Shown piece after piece: positions 43,062 to 51,985 of a stretch of 64,000 bases of DNA. Where the stretch lies: the NCBI RefSeq assembly GCF_019968905.1, contig NZ_CP079946.1, positions 806,001 through 870,000 of the forward strand, given 5' to 3'. The stretch comes from Corallococcus sp. EGB (GTDB taxonomy: Bacteria > Myxococcota > Myxococcia > Myxococcales > Myxococcaceae). The translations under genes and the position numbers were made by a program. Numbering within the stretch: the stretch's first letter is position 1; every line of letters starts with the position of its first letter. The notes beneath the pieces were generated by a model. It was not told where the DNA came from, did no database searches, and saw only the letters and a program-made list of their open reading frames with translations.

Positions 43062-43610
43062 ATGGGGACGGCGTGGAAGACGGGGGCGCGAGGGGTCGCG
43101 CTGGGGATGCTCCTGCTGGTGGGCGCTGCCGCCCACGCGGAGCAGGCGGGCGGGGTGGACATGCCGGATTCCCTCCAGGTGGAGGGCAAGACGCTGGCGC
43201 TCACCCACATGGAGCTGAAGAAGAAGCTCTTCTTCAATGTCTACGTGTGGAGCCTCTACATGGAAGAGGAACCGTCCTCCTTCAAGGAGGCCGTGTCGTC
43301 CAACAGCCTGAAACGACTGCACTTCCGCTTCCTGCGCACCATCACCCGCGACCAGCTGGTGGGCAGCTTCCGCGAAGGCCTGCGCCAGAACCCGGCCATG
43401 CGCCAGGACGCCCTCAGCCAGTCCCTGGAGAAGCTCCTGTCGTCCCTGCATGACGTCCGCAAGGGCGATGACCTCGTCCTCACCTACCTGCCTGGCTCCG
43501 GCCTCCACGTCTCGGGCGGCGCGTCCGGCGGCGTCTACATCCCGGGCAAGTCCTTCGCCGACGCCCTCTTCAGCTCCTGGCTGGACACCCACCCCATCTT
43601 CCCCAAGTAG
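43062..43610 (+). CDS. Secreted chalcone-isomerase-like protein
   Basis: 182 aa from MGTAWKTGAR. A second ATG is directly before it, and GGAGG precedes both. A signal peptide ends near AAHAEQAG. The mature part matches the chalcone isomerase-like family of bacterial secreted proteins: GKTLALTHMELKKKLFFNVY, YVWSLYMEE, LHFRFLRTITRDQLVGSF and YIPGKSFADALFSSWLD. These bacterial members usually lack flavonoid chemistry and have no known substrate. It precedes the OmpA lipoprotein on the same strand with a hairpin in between. Confidence 0.82.
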   Translation: MGTAWKTGARGVALGMLLLVGAAAHAEQAGGVDMPDSLQVEGKTLALTHMELKKKLFFNVYVWSLYMEEEPSSFKEAVSSNSLKRLHFRFLRTITRDQLVGSFREGLRQNPAMRQDALSQSLEKLLSSLHDVRKGDDLVLTYLPGSGLHVSGGASGGVYIPGKSFADALFSSWLDTHPIFPK

Positions 43611-43669
43611 GCCGCTCGTTCAGCAGGGAAGTTTGGCCTCAAATTGGATGCGCGTTTCTCCTCGGCGGC

Positions 43670-43696
43670 GGGTCTGAGCGCGGTAGTCTCAGACCC
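43670..43696 (+). terminator. Hairpin between chalcone-isomerase-like and OmpA genes
   Basis: A perfect 9-bp stem GGGTCTGAG/CTCAGACCC with a 9-base loop lies 60 bp after one stop and about 30 bp before the next start. It may end transcription or act in the 5' leader of the OmpA-family mRNA. Confidence 0.45.
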
Positions 43697-43727
43697 ACCA
43701 ACATCCTTGTCAGGAGGAATCGCACCT

Positions 43728-44540
43728 ATGCGGACACGTCTGGTTCTGGCTGCCCTCGTTGCCCTCTCCACGGGCTGCGTCTCGCAGGGGAAGTTCAACG
43801 AGAAGGCCCTGGAGGCGGAAGGGCTGACGAAGAACCTCACGGATGAGAAGGCGGCCCGCGCGGCGGCCGAGGCGAAGGTGAAGGAGCTGGAGGAGAAGCA
43901 GGCCGCGCTGGAGCAGGAGAAGGCCGCGCTGCAGACGCGCCTGGACGCCTCCGAGAACCGCCTCACCTCCGCCGCGGCCGAGCGCCGCGCCCTGGAGGAC
44001 AAGAACGCGCAGCTGGCCGCGCTCAACGATGAGCTGGGGCGCAACGCCAAGAAGCTCGCGCAGGCGAAGGAGGAGCTGGAGAAGAAGAGCTCCGAGTACG
44101 AGAACCTGGCCCAGTCCCTCAAGCAGGAGATCGCCGACGGCAAGATTGAATTGTCGGAGATGAAGGGCCGGATGACCGTGCAGCTCAAGGACAAGATCCT
44201 CTTCGCGTCAGGCTCCGCGCGCGTGGGCAAGGAAGGGCAGGAGGCGCTGGTCAAGATCGCGGACGCGCTGAAGACGGTGAAGGGCCGCATCGTGCGCGTG
44301 GAGGGCCACACGGACGACGTGCCCACCGGCGGCGGACAGTTCCCCACCAACTGGGAGCTGAGCCTGGCGCGCGCGATGGCGGTGGTGCGCTCGCTGCAGG
44401 ACTCTGGCGTGGATCCGACCATGCTGTCCGCGGCGGGTTATGGGCAATACCAGCCGCTCGTCCCCAACGACACGCCCGAGCACAAGAGCCAGAACCGGCG
44501 CATCGAAATCGTCCTCGCGCCGGGCCTCGGAGGGCGCTAG
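43728..44540 (+). CDS. OmpA-family lipoprotein with coiled coil
   Basis: 270 aa from MRTRLVLAAL, with AGGAGG upstream. The lipobox LSTGC makes Cys17 the lipidated residue. Residues about 25-140 are a long Ala/Glu/Lys coiled coil. The C-terminal OmpA domain (about 150-265) shows ILFASGSARVGKEGQEALVK, VEGHTDDVPTGGGQ, NWELSLARAMAVVRSL and the closing QNRRIEIVL. It should be anchored in the outer membrane and grip peptidoglycan, with the coiled coil spanning the periplasm. It is followed 30 bp later by a TonB-dependent receptor. Confidence 0.9.
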   Translation: MRTRLVLAALVALSTGCVSQGKFNEKALEAEGLTKNLTDEKAARAAAEAKVKELEEKQAALEQEKAALQTRLDASENRLTSAAAERRALEDKNAQLAALNDELGRNAKKLAQAKEELEKKSSEYENLAQSLKQEIADGKIELSEMKGRMTVQLKDKILFASGSARVGKEGQEALVKIADALKTVKGRIVRVEGHTDDVPTGGGQFPTNWELSLARAMAVVRSLQDSGVDPTMLSAAGYGQYQPLVPNDTPEHKSQNRRIEIVLAPGLGGR

Positions 44541-44542
44541 GA

Positions 44543-44567
44543 GGGTGCGCGGGAGACCCGCGCACCC
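44543..44567 (+). promoter_or_regulatory. Perfect 11-bp hairpin just before the TonB-receptor start
   Basis: GGGTGCGCGGG, loop AGA, CCCGCGCACCC. It begins 3 bp after the OmpA stop and ends 3 bp before the receptor ATG, so it occupies the place of the ribosome-binding site. It would either terminate most transcripts or hold translation of the receptor down until opened. Receptor expression relative to OmpA is likely limited by it. Confidence 0.6.
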
Positions 44568-44570
44568 TTC

Positions 44571-47189
44571 ATGAGAACGCTCCTCTGCGTCGTCTGTGTA
44601 TTGCTTGCGACCGGAGCCGTGGCACAGGCTCCGGACGCAGGGACCCTCGCTGGCGATGCCGGCGCTCCCACGGGCGTGCTGACGAAGCCGCCCGCCCTCC
44701 TGCGTCAGGTCGAAGCCGCCTACCCGCCGGATGCCGCCGCCCAGCAGCTCGAGGGCACGGTGGTGATGTTCATCGACATCTCGGAGACGGGCTCCGTCAC
44801 GAACGTCGAAGTCACGCAGCCCGCGGGCCACGGCTTCGACGAGGCCGCGGTGGAAGCGGTGAAGCAGTTCCAGTTCGAACCGGCGGAGGTCGACAACGTC
44901 CCCGCGCCGGTGCGCATCCAGTACGCGTACCAGTTCGTCTTCCGCGCGCCGGAGCCCCCGCCGGAGGCCGCGCCGGACGGCGGCGTCCAGGAGCCGCAGG
45001 GGCCGGTGAACTTCAGCGGCCGGGCGCTGGAGCGCGGCACGCGCAAGCCGCTGGTGGGGGCGGAGGTGGTGCTCACGGAGCTGGACCGCTCCGCGGTCAC
45101 GGACAGCGAGGGGCGCTTCGCCTTCCGGGGAGTCCCCGTGGGCACGCATCCGGTCATCGTCGTGCTGGGCAACTACGACCGCTTCAAGACGCAGGAGACG
45201 ATTGAAGAGGGCAAGGAGACGCAGGCCACGTACTACGTGCAGAAGCGCATCTTCAGCCAGTACGAGACGGTGGTCCGCAGCGACCGCGAGCGCAAGGAGG
45301 TGACGCGCACCACCATCACGGTGGCGGAGGTGCAGCGCGTTCCGGGCACGCAGGGCGACACGCTCAAGGTGGTGCAGAACCTGCCGGGCGTGGCGAGGCC
45401 CGCGTTCAACGGCGGCGCGCTGGTCATCCGCGGCACCAGCCCCCAGGAGTCCGGCGTCTTCCTGGACGGCCTGCGCATCCCCATCCTGTATCACTTCGGG
45501 GGGCTCACCTCCGTCTACAACTCGGACCTGCTGGAGGCAGTGGACTACCTGCCCGGCAACTTCTCCGCGTACTACGGCGACATCACCGGCGGCGTCATCA
45601 ACGTGCGCAGCCGCGAGCCCCGCACGGACCGCCTGCACGCCACGGTGGGCATCAGCGGCATCGAATCCAACGCGGTGGTGGAGGGGCCCATCACGGACAC
45701 GCTGAGCTTCGCCATTGGCGGCCGGCGCTCGTACATCGACCTGGTGCTCAAGGCGGTGCCGTTCGACGACGACAGCCTCCAGGTGGCCCCGCGCTACTAC
45801 GACGCGCAGGCGAAGCTGGTGTGGAAGCCGAGCAGCCGCCACACGTTCACGCTGCAGGGCCTGACGTCGCGCGACCGCCTGGCGCTGCTGTTGGACCAGC
45901 CGGCGGACAACGACCCGTCCATCAATGGCGGCCTGGACGTGACGACCGGCTTCAACCAGCTGCGCCTGCGGCACCAGTTCCGCGAGGGCAGGCTGGCGCT
46001 CGACACGCAGGGGCTCATTGGCAACACGATCCTCGACTTCTCGATTGGCGAGCGCGGGCTGCGCATCGCGTCCACGGACCTGTATCTGCGGCCCACGGTG
46101 GAGTACGTGTTCAACGACCGCGTGACGGTGGCGGGCGGCCTGGACGTGGTGGCGAACCTGGCGAAGGTGACGGCCAGCATCCAGCAGCCGCCGCGCGAGG
46201 GCGAGCCGCCGTCGCCGCTCGTCACGGAGGACCTCATCAACATCGATGGGAACTTCACCCAGTACTACCCGTCCGCCTGGGCGGAGGTGCGGTGGCGGCC
46301 CATCAAGGACCTGCTCGTGGTGCCGGGCGTGCGCACGGAGAGCTACATCTTCACGGAGCAGCAGGAGGTGAAGCGCACGGTGAACCCGCGGCTCGCGGTG
46401 CGCTACGCGCTCACGGAGACGCTGACGCTGAAGGGCGGCGCGGGCGTCTACCACAGCCCGCCGGTGCAGGATGAGCCGTCGCCGGGGTTCGGCAATCCGG
46501 ACCTGGGGGCGAAGCGGTCGCTCCAGTACAGCGTGGGTGCGGAGTGGCAGGCGCGGCCGGAGTGGTTCGTGGGCAGCGAGGTCTTCTACAACGACCTGGA
46601 TGACCTCATCGTGCGCTCGAACGCGCGCGTCGAGCGCAACGGCGAGTCCGTGCCGGAGAACCTCAAGAACGGCGGCGTGGGGCGCATCTATGGCTTTGAG
46701 TTGCTCATCCGCCGCGCGCTGACGGACCGGCTGTTCGGCTGGATCTCGTACACGCTCAGCCGCAGCGAGCGCCGGGACGCGCCGGGGGCGCGCTGGCGCA
46801 AGTTCGACAACGACCAGACGCACGTGCTGACGGCCATCGCCAGCTACAAGCTGCCGAGGGGCTGGGAGGTGGGCGCGCGGTTCCGCTTCGCGTCCGGCAA
46901 CCCGACGACGCCGGTGCTGGGCGCGAAGCGCGACGACACGACGGACGTGTTCATCCCGTACTACGGGCTGGTCAATTCCCAGCGGCTGCCGTCGTTCAAC
47001 CAGCTGGACATCCGCGTGGACAAGAACTTCATCTTCAACACCTGGAACCTGGACCTCTACCTGGACCTGACGAACGCGTACAACAACCGGTCGGTCGAGG
47101 GCGTGGCCTACAACTACAACTACTCTCAGCGCGAGTTCTTCAAGGGCCTGCCCATCCTGCCCGTGCTCGGCCTGAAGGGAGCGTTCTGA
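44571..47189 (+). CDS. TonB-dependent receptor with TonB-like and regulatory-like N-terminal domains
   Basis: 872 aa. A signal peptide ends near AVAQAPDAG. Residues about 38-125 look like a TonB C-terminal domain (VEAAYPPDAAAQQLEGTVVM, EAVKQFQFEPAEVD). Residues about 140-215 are a carboxypeptidase-regulatory-like Ig fold (GRALERGTRKPLVGAEVVL). The plug (about 225-345; LPGVARPAFNGGALVIRG) and a 22-strand-type barrel follow. It is an outer-membrane importer. A TonB-type domain at the receptor's own N-terminus is unusual, because TonB normally contacts it from the inner membrane. The start is fixed by the signal peptide although a strong hairpin sits right before it. The next gene starts 4 bp after its stop. 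Confidence 0.85.
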   Translation: MRTLLCVVCVLLATGAVAQAPDAGTLAGDAGAPTGVLTKPPALLRQVEAAYPPDAAAQQLEGTVVMFIDISETGSVTNVEVTQPAGHGFDEAAVEAVKQFQFEPAEVDNVPAPVRIQYAYQFVFRAPEPPPEAAPDGGVQEPQGPVNFSGRALERGTRKPLVGAEVVLTELDRSAVTDSEGRFAFRGVPVGTHPVIVVLGNYDRFKTQETIEEGKETQATYYVQKRIFSQYETVVRSDRERKEVTRTTITVAEVQRVPGTQGDTLKVVQNLPGVARPAFNGGALVIRGTSPQESGVFLDGLRIPILYHFGGLTSVYNSDLLEAVDYLPGNFSAYYGDITGGVINVRSREPRTDRLHATVGISGIESNAVVEGPITDTLSFAIGGRRSYIDLVLKAVPFDDDSLQVAPRYYDAQAKLVWKPSSRHTFTLQGLTSRDRLALLLDQPADNDPSINGGLDVTTGFNQLRLRHQFREGRLALDTQGLIGNTILDFSIGERGLRIASTDLYLRPTVEYVFNDRVTVAGGLDVVANLAKVTASIQQPPREGEPPSPLVTEDLINIDGNFTQYYPSAWAEVRWRPIKDLLVVPGVRTESYIFTEQQEVKRTVNPRLAVRYALTETLTLKGGAGVYHSPPVQDEPSPGFGNPDLGAKRSLQYSVGAEWQARPEWFVGSEVFYNDLDDLIVRSNARVERNGESVPENLKNGGVGRIYGFELLIRRALTDRLFGWISYTLSRSERRDAPGARWRKFDNDQTHVLTAIASYKLPRGWEVGARFRFASGNPTTPVLGAKRDDTTDVFIPYYGLVNSQRLPSFNQLDIRVDKNFIFNTWNLDLYLDLTNAYNNRSVEGVAYNYNYSQREFFKGLPILPVLGLKGAF

Positions 47190-47193
47190 CGCC

Positions 47194-48087
47194 ATGCGCA
47201 CTCCCGTCCTGCTGTCTGTCATTGCGTTGCTGGGGCTGAGCGCGTGTGGTGGCCCCGACTTCGAGGCGCCCAGTGAGATTCGCCGCGTGCGGGTGCTCGG
47301 CATCAAGGCGGAGCCGCCGGAGCTGGCGCTGGAGCCGAACGCCTCCACGCTGCCTCCGCCGGTGACGTTCACCGCGCTGGCGGTGACGCCGGACGCGCGT
47401 CCGGTGACGGTGTCGTACGCGCTGTGCCGGCCGGACGTGAACCCCTACGGGGACGTGGCGTGTCCGGGGGACGGCGGGGTGCCGCTGCAGAACGGCGTGC
47501 TGTCATTGAGCGACCCGGCGGTGCAGGCGCTGCTCATCGCGTCGTTCCAGGCGGCCACGGGCAGCACGGGCGGTGGGAGCGGGGGGACGTTCGACTTCAA
47601 CGACCCGAAGGTGCAGCAGGTGTTGCAGACCGGGCTGCCGCTGTTCGTGGGGTACGAGGCGACGGACGGCAGCGGGACGCCGGAGGGCGTGGAGCGGGGC
47701 GTGCGGCGCATCACGTTGCGCTCGACGGACACGCCCAACCAGAACCCGGTGATGCAGGACGTGCTGTGGAACGACGCGCCGCTGTCCGGGCCGCTGCCGC
47801 TGGACACGGAGGTGACCTTCACGCCGGTGCTGGGGGCGGGCAGCGAGGAGACCTACGTCACGGCGGACGGGACGCAGACGGAGCAGATCTTCTTCAGCTG
47901 GTTCGCGACGGGGGAGGGGGAGGTGGGGGCGTTCCGCTCGCTGGAGCCGGTGGATGGCAAGCCCGGCGACCCGACGACGACGTACACGACGGCCAAGACG
48001 CCGGAGCGCATCACCCTCTGGGTGGTGGCCCGCGACGGACGCGGAGGCACGGACTGGACGACGCGCACGGTGGACGTGGGGCCTTGA
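47194..48087 (+). CDS. Lipoprotein of unknown function
   Basis: 297 aa. The lipobox LSAC gives Cys18 as the anchor. The mature part is beta-rich (VRVLGIKAEPPELALEPNAS, PPVTFTALAVTPDARPVTVS) with a Ser/Gly-rich loop (TGSTGGGSGG) and a C-terminal Ig-like strand set ending WTTRTVDVG. No family is recognised. It follows the TonB receptor by 4 bp, so it is likely its surface or periplasmic partner, as lipoprotein partners of TonB receptors often are. Confidence 0.75.
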   Translation: MRTPVLLSVIALLGLSACGGPDFEAPSEIRRVRVLGIKAEPPELALEPNASTLPPPVTFTALAVTPDARPVTVSYALCRPDVNPYGDVACPGDGGVPLQNGVLSLSDPAVQALLIASFQAATGSTGGGSGGTFDFNDPKVQQVLQTGLPLFVGYEATDGSGTPEGVERGVRRITLRSTDTPNQNPVMQDVLWNDAPLSGPLPLDTEVTFTPVLGAGSEETYVTADGTQTEQIFFSWFATGEGEVGAFRSLEPVDGKPGDPTTTYTTAKTPERITLWVVARDGRGGTDWTTRTVDVGP

Positions 48088-48095
48088 GGTCTCGG

Positions 48096-48667
48096 GTGCT
48101 CATGGGGGCTCTGTGGGGCGCCCTGTGCATGAGCGGGTGCGCTTCTCCGCCACCGCCAGGTGTCGTGCGCTACGACTCCACGCGCATGTCTGCCCGGTTG
48201 GATGGCCCGATGCCGGGGACGCCGCAGTTCGACACCGCGTGGGATGCGCTCCTTTCGACGTGCGTTGGCGCATGTCGAAGGAGTCTTGCGCCTGATTGTA
48301 TTACGTCCCGGATGACCGATATGCGTTGAGCCAGTGGGCAGACCCTGTCCACAACCATCTCGCGACACCCACCAACCTTTCGAAGCAGGACCTCGCCGCG
48401 CTGGCGAAGATGGCGCGGATCCACGCGGAGGCGTATCGCTATCGGGTCATCCGGCAGGATGACGTCTTCTTCATCCTGATCCACGAGGCCCCGGACGCCT
48501 GTGGCAACGCCTTCATCGGTGTGGACACTGGCGCGCGCTACGCAGTCAGCCTCGAGGGTCGAATCCTGCGGCGAAGTGTGGGCGCGGAACCGGAGGCCCT
48601 TCCGCCGCCTCCGGAAGCCGATGCTGGAGTCCTGGAGGGGCTTCCGTCGGACGGCGGGAGCCCCTGA
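48096..48667 (+). pseudogene. Broken small lipoprotein gene
   Basis: A frame starting at GTG 48096 (or ATG 48102) reads MGALWGALCMSGCASPPPPG, a lipoprotein signal, and continues to about FDTAWDALLST. Beyond about 48250-48300 the sensible sequence is in another frame: YYVPDDRYALSQWADPVHNH, LAKMARIHAEAYRYRVI, DDVFFILIHEAPDACGNAF, ending at 48667. One indel near 48290-48296 would join them at about 190 aa. Small secreted proteins of this kind beside TonB receptors have no known role. It is the last gene of the receptor operon, and either decayed or misread. Confidence 0.55.
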
Positions 48668-48674
48668 CCGGCTT

Positions 48675-49931
48675 TCACCCCGTCAGCCACGCGGACGCGC
48701 GTCCCAGGCCCTCCGCCACGGAGGTGAACGCGTCCGCCGTGCGCACGCGCTCCTCCCCGAAGCGCTTCACGTACAGCTCCCGCACCGCCGGAATCTGCGA
48801 CGAACCGCCCGTCAGGAAGACCGCGTCAATGTCCCGGGCCTCCGGGTGCTTCGCCAACAGCCCTTCCGTGCACTGCGACAGCTCATCCAACAACGTCCGG
48901 CTCGCCGCCTCGAACTCCGCCCGCGTCATCGGCTCGTGCAGGTGGATGCGCGCGTCCTCGAAGTCGATGGTCGCCACGTCCTCGCTCGACAGCTTCACCT
49001 TCGCCGCTTCAATGGACCGGAACAGCCGGTAGCCCAGGTTGTCCATCACCAGGTCGTAGAGCGCCTGGATCTCCGCCGGGTGGTCGCTCGTGTCGAGCAT
49101 CACCTCCAGCAGCTCCTGCGTGGACTTCTCCCGGATGAAGGACATCTCGTGCCAGTTGAGCAGCTTCGCCAGCACGTGCTGCGGAATGGGCAGCCGCTTG
49201 TGGCTGAAGCCCTTCACCTTGTACGTGGACCCCGCCCCGAACTTCGGCAGCAGCTTGTGCCGCATGATCTCCGCGTCGAACCGGTCACCACCGATGCGCA
49301 CACCCGTGGACCCCACCACGTCCGGCTTGCGGTCCAGGTTCCCCCGCCGCGACGGCCCCAGCCGCATCAACGTCAGGTCCGTCGTGCCGGCGCCGAAGTC
49401 CGCCACCAGCACCAGCTCGTCCTTCTGAAGGCGCGCCTCGTACGCGAGCGCCGCCGCGATGGGCTCGATGAGGAACTGCACGTGTGTGAAGCCGGCGATC
49501 TCCGCCGCCTTGCGCAGCCGCTTCTCCGCCAGCGCGTCCGCCTCCGGGTCTGGCGTGAAGACCGCCGGCCGGCCCAGCACCACCGCGTCCGGCGCTTCGC
49601 CCAGGTGGGCTCCGGCCGCCTCGCGCACGCGGCGCAGCAGGATGGCCACCAGGTCCTCGATGGTGTACGTGCGCCCCTTCACCTGCGTGGCCCGGAAGGA
49701 CGAGCTGTGCAGGAAGGACTTCACGGACTGGATGAACCGCCCGTTGTTGTCCTCCAGGTAGCGCTGGATGGCGTCCGCGCCCGTGAAGACCTCACGCTCC
49801 TCCTCCGCGAAGAAGAGCACGGAGCGGAACAGCCGGGGCTCCGGGGTGTGGGGCTGCAGCGGCAGCACGGTGCCGTCCGGCAGGGCCAGGGCGGTATTGC
49901 TGGTTCCGAAGTCGAGTCCGCAGGCGCGCAT
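48675..49931 (-). CDS. Short Hsp70-family protein (YegD-like)
   Basis: 418 aa from MRACGLDFGTSN. Earlier in-frame starts lie in the promoter region. The actin-like ATPase hallmarks are present: GLDFGTSNTALAL (phosphate 1), VADFGAGTTDLTLMRLG (phosphate 2) and FLTGGSSQIPAVREL (adenosine). The protein ends soon after the nucleotide domain, so it lacks the DnaK substrate-binding domain and C-terminal lid. Such short Hsp70s (YegD type) have no settled client. No DnaJ or GrpE gene is adjacent. It is divergent from the Gln-rich lipoprotein. Confidence 0.85.
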   Translation of the reverse strand: MRACGLDFGTSNTALALPDGTVLPLQPHTPEPRLFRSVLFFAEEEREVFTGADAIQRYLEDNNGRFIQSVKSFLHSSSFRATQVKGRTYTIEDLVAILLRRVREAAGAHLGEAPDAVVLGRPAVFTPDPEADALAEKRLRKAAEIAGFTHVQFLIEPIAAALAYEARLQKDELVLVADFGAGTTDLTLMRLGPSRRGNLDRKPDVVGSTGVRIGGDRFDAEIMRHKLLPKFGAGSTYKVKGFSHKRLPIPQHVLAKLLNWHEMSFIREKSTQELLEVMLDTSDHPAEIQALYDLVMDNLGYRLFRSIEAAKVKLSSEDVATIDFEDARIHLHEPMTRAEFEAASRTLLDELSQCTEGLLAKHPEARDIDAVFLTGGSSQIPAVRELYVKRFGEERVRTADAFTSVAEGLGRASAWLTG

Positions 49932-50086
49932 GGGGGGGCGCCCCTTATCGCCATTCCCTCGCACGCGGTAGCCCCAAAGTGACCGCCGCGGGGCGGGCGG
50001 ACGGACGAGCGCTCGCGATCCACTGGCTTGGCGCTCCGCGGGCCGCAGCCATCTTTGCCCTGTCATCCCTTTGACAGGAGAACCTC

Positions 50087-50932
50087 ATGAAATCGCGCGC
50101 AGCATGGCTCGGCGCCGGAGTCGCCGCACTCGTAGTGAGTACCACCGCCTGCCAGGAGGGAGACCGCTCTCGTCAGACCTCCACGGACAACTCGCCCGAA
50201 CAGCAGGTGGCGCAGGCCCAGGCCCAATCAGAGAAGGCCTTCGACGACGCGCGCGACGCGCAGAAGACGGCCTCCCGCGAGCAGCGCGAGGCCGCCCGCG
50301 CCCAGGAGGACGTGCAGCACAAGCAGCAGGAGCTCCAGGAGGCCCAGGCCAAGGCCCAGAAGGAAGCCCAGGAGGCCCAGGCCAGCCAGCAGCAGGCGCA
50401 GGCGCGCACCCAGCAGGCCCAGTCCGTGGCCCAGCAGGCCCAGGCCAGTGCCCTGGCGGCCCAGCGCCAGTCGCAGCAGAACCTCGCCACCCAGCAGCAG
50501 GCCTCCAACGAGACCGCCGCCGCCAACGAGCGCATCGCGAACCAGAACACCTCACAGCAGCAGGCCGCGAACGCGAACGCGAACGCCGCCACGCAGCAGG
50601 CGGCCATCGCCCAGGACTCCCAGGCGGCGCCCGCCCGGGAACAGCAGATCTCCGGTGACGTGCTCAGCGCGAGCGCCCAGGAGGTGCTGGTGAGCCAGCG
50701 CGGCGAACCCGAGCTGCGCCTGAAGGTGGGGCCCCGCACGCAGGTGCAGGTGGACGGCCGGGCCGCGAGCGCCTCGGACATCCAGGAGGGCGCGCAGGTC
50801 CGCGCCTCCTACCGCACGGACGAAAGCACCGGCGAGCCGCAGGCCCTGCGCATCGACGCCACGTCCCGCGCGCAGCCGGCCACGCCGGCGCCGGCGGAGA
50901 GCGGCGAGTCCTCGCCCGGCGTGCCGCGCTGA
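50087..50932 (+). CDS. Ala/Gln-rich coiled-coil lipoprotein
   Basis: 281 aa from MKSRAAWLGA, with AGGAGA upstream. The lipobox STTAC gives Cys22 as the anchor. Residues about 35-190 are a very long Ala/Gln/Glu repeat (QQAQARTQQAQSVAQQAQAS), a coiled coil likely to span the periplasm. The C-terminal 75 residues form a beta domain (ISGDVLSASAQEVLVSQRGE, RLKVGPRTQVQVDGR) like DUF5666 or SH3-type modules. Its likely role is an envelope spacer or chaperone. The gene ends before a large shared hairpin. Confidence 0.75.
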   Translation: MKSRAAWLGAGVAALVVSTTACQEGDRSRQTSTDNSPEQQVAQAQAQSEKAFDDARDAQKTASREQREAARAQEDVQHKQQELQEAQAKAQKEAQEAQASQQQAQARTQQAQSVAQQAQASALAAQRQSQQNLATQQQASNETAAANERIANQNTSQQQAANANANAATQQAAIAQDSQAAPAREQQISGDVLSASAQEVLVSQRGEPELRLKVGPRTQVQVDGRAASASDIQEGAQVRASYRTDESTGEPQALRIDATSRAQPATPAPAESGESSPGVPR

Positions 50933-50950
50933 GCCCAACGCCGGACATGC

Positions 50951-50998
50951 CACGGCCCCGTGCCTTCGCGCTTCCCAACGCGAGGGGACGGGGCCGTG
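50951..50998. terminator. Large bidirectional hairpin
   Basis: The left arm 50951-50970 and the right arm 50979-50998 pair at 18 of 20 positions around an 8-base loop. It lies 18 bp after the lipoprotein stop and 34 bp before the stop of the convergent sigma factor, so it probably ends both transcripts. Confidence 0.75.
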
Positions 50999-51032
50999 CC
51001 GTGTCGCAGCCTTGAAGGAGGCCTTCCGCGCG

Positions 51033-51920
51033 TTACGCGGCCAGCTCGGCCTGGTCCAGGCCGGCCTCGGCCATCAGGTTGGCCAGCTCCGCCTTCAGCT
51101 TGTCCTTGGCGCGGATCTCCAGCTGACGGGCGCGCTCGCGGGAGAAGCCGAAGTGCTCACCCAGCTCGCTCAGGGTCATCTCCGTGTCGCTCATCACGCG
51201 CTGCTCGATGATGAAGCGCTCGCGCGGATCCAGGCGCATCAGCGCGCGCTGCACCAGGTTGCGGGTGAGGCCCGCCTGCTGCCGGTCCGCGACCTCGTCC
51301 GCGTGCGAGGCAGACTCGGACTCCACGAAGTCCAGGTGCGTGGCGTCGCCGTCCTCGCCCACCGGCGCGTCCAGGGACAGGTCGCGGCCGCCCATGCGCT
51401 GCTCCATCTCGCGCACTTCCGTGGGCTTCACGTTCAGCTTCTTGGCGATTTCATCCGCGTTGACGATGGTGCCCTCGCCGGCGCCCAGCTTCTCCAGCTC
51501 GCGGCGCGTACGGGCCAGGCTGAAGAACAGCCGGCGCTGCGCCTGCGTCGTGCCCAGCTTCACCAGGCTCCAGTTGCGCAGCACGTAGTTCTGGATGTAC
51601 GCGCGGATCCACCACACCGCGTAGGAGATGAGGCGGATGCCCTTCTCCGGGTCGAACTTCTGCACCGCCTTCATCAGGCCGATGTTCGCCTCCTGGATGA
51701 GGTCGGACATCTTCAGGCCGTAGGAGCGGTACTCGTAGGCGACCTTCACCACGAAGCGCAGGTTGCTCGTCACCAGGCGGTGGCCCGCGGACAGGTCACC
51801 CGCGCGGAAGGCGCGCGACAGCGTCTGCTCCTCCTGCGGGTTCAGCAGCGGGTACTGGTTGATCTCCGAGAGGTAGGTGGAGAGCGAGTCAGCGGTGGAG
51901 AAGGAGTTGGAAGCCTGCAT
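51033..51920 (-). CDS. rpoH: Alternative sigma factor of the RpoH (sigma-32) group
   Basis: 295 aa. Region 1.2/2 shows [20 protein letters not shown] and [20 protein letters not shown] (-10 recognition), then the RpoH box [20 protein letters not shown]. Region 4 ends with [20 protein letters not shown] for -35 recognition. An acidic insert ([20 protein letters not shown]) lies between. Its size matches RpoH-like sigma factors of myxobacteria, several of which act in development as well as heat shock, so it may not be the heat-shock factor itself. A near-consensus sigma-54 promoter lies 66-81 bp upstream of the start codon. Confidence 0.88.
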   Translation of the reverse strand: MQASNSFSTADSLSTYLSEINQYPLLNPQEEQTLSRAFRAGDLSAGHRLVTSNLRFVVKVAYEYRSYGLKMSDLIQEANIGLMKAVQKFDPEKGIRLISYAVWWIRAYIQNYVLRNWSLVKLGTTQAQRRLFFSLARTRRELEKLGAGEGTIVNADEIAKKLNVKPTEVREMEQRMGGRDLSLDAPVGEDGDATHLDFVESESASHADEVADRQQAGLTRNLVQRALMRLDPRERFIIEQRVMSDTEMTLSELGEHFGFSRERARQLEIRAKDKLKAELANLMAEAGLDQAELAA

Positions 51921-51985
51921 GGGGGTCTCTCTCGGGGAAGAGGGCGGGTTGTGTGTCCGCCGGTTGCTGCGACGGGGAGACCTTT

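Noticed and set aside
44208-47372. Minus-strand open frame of 1054 codons opposite the TonB receptor
   Set aside because: It is Arg/His/Gln-rich low-complexity translation typical of the antisense of GC-rich genes. The plus frame has a signal peptide, plug and barrel motifs, so the minus frame is a shadow.
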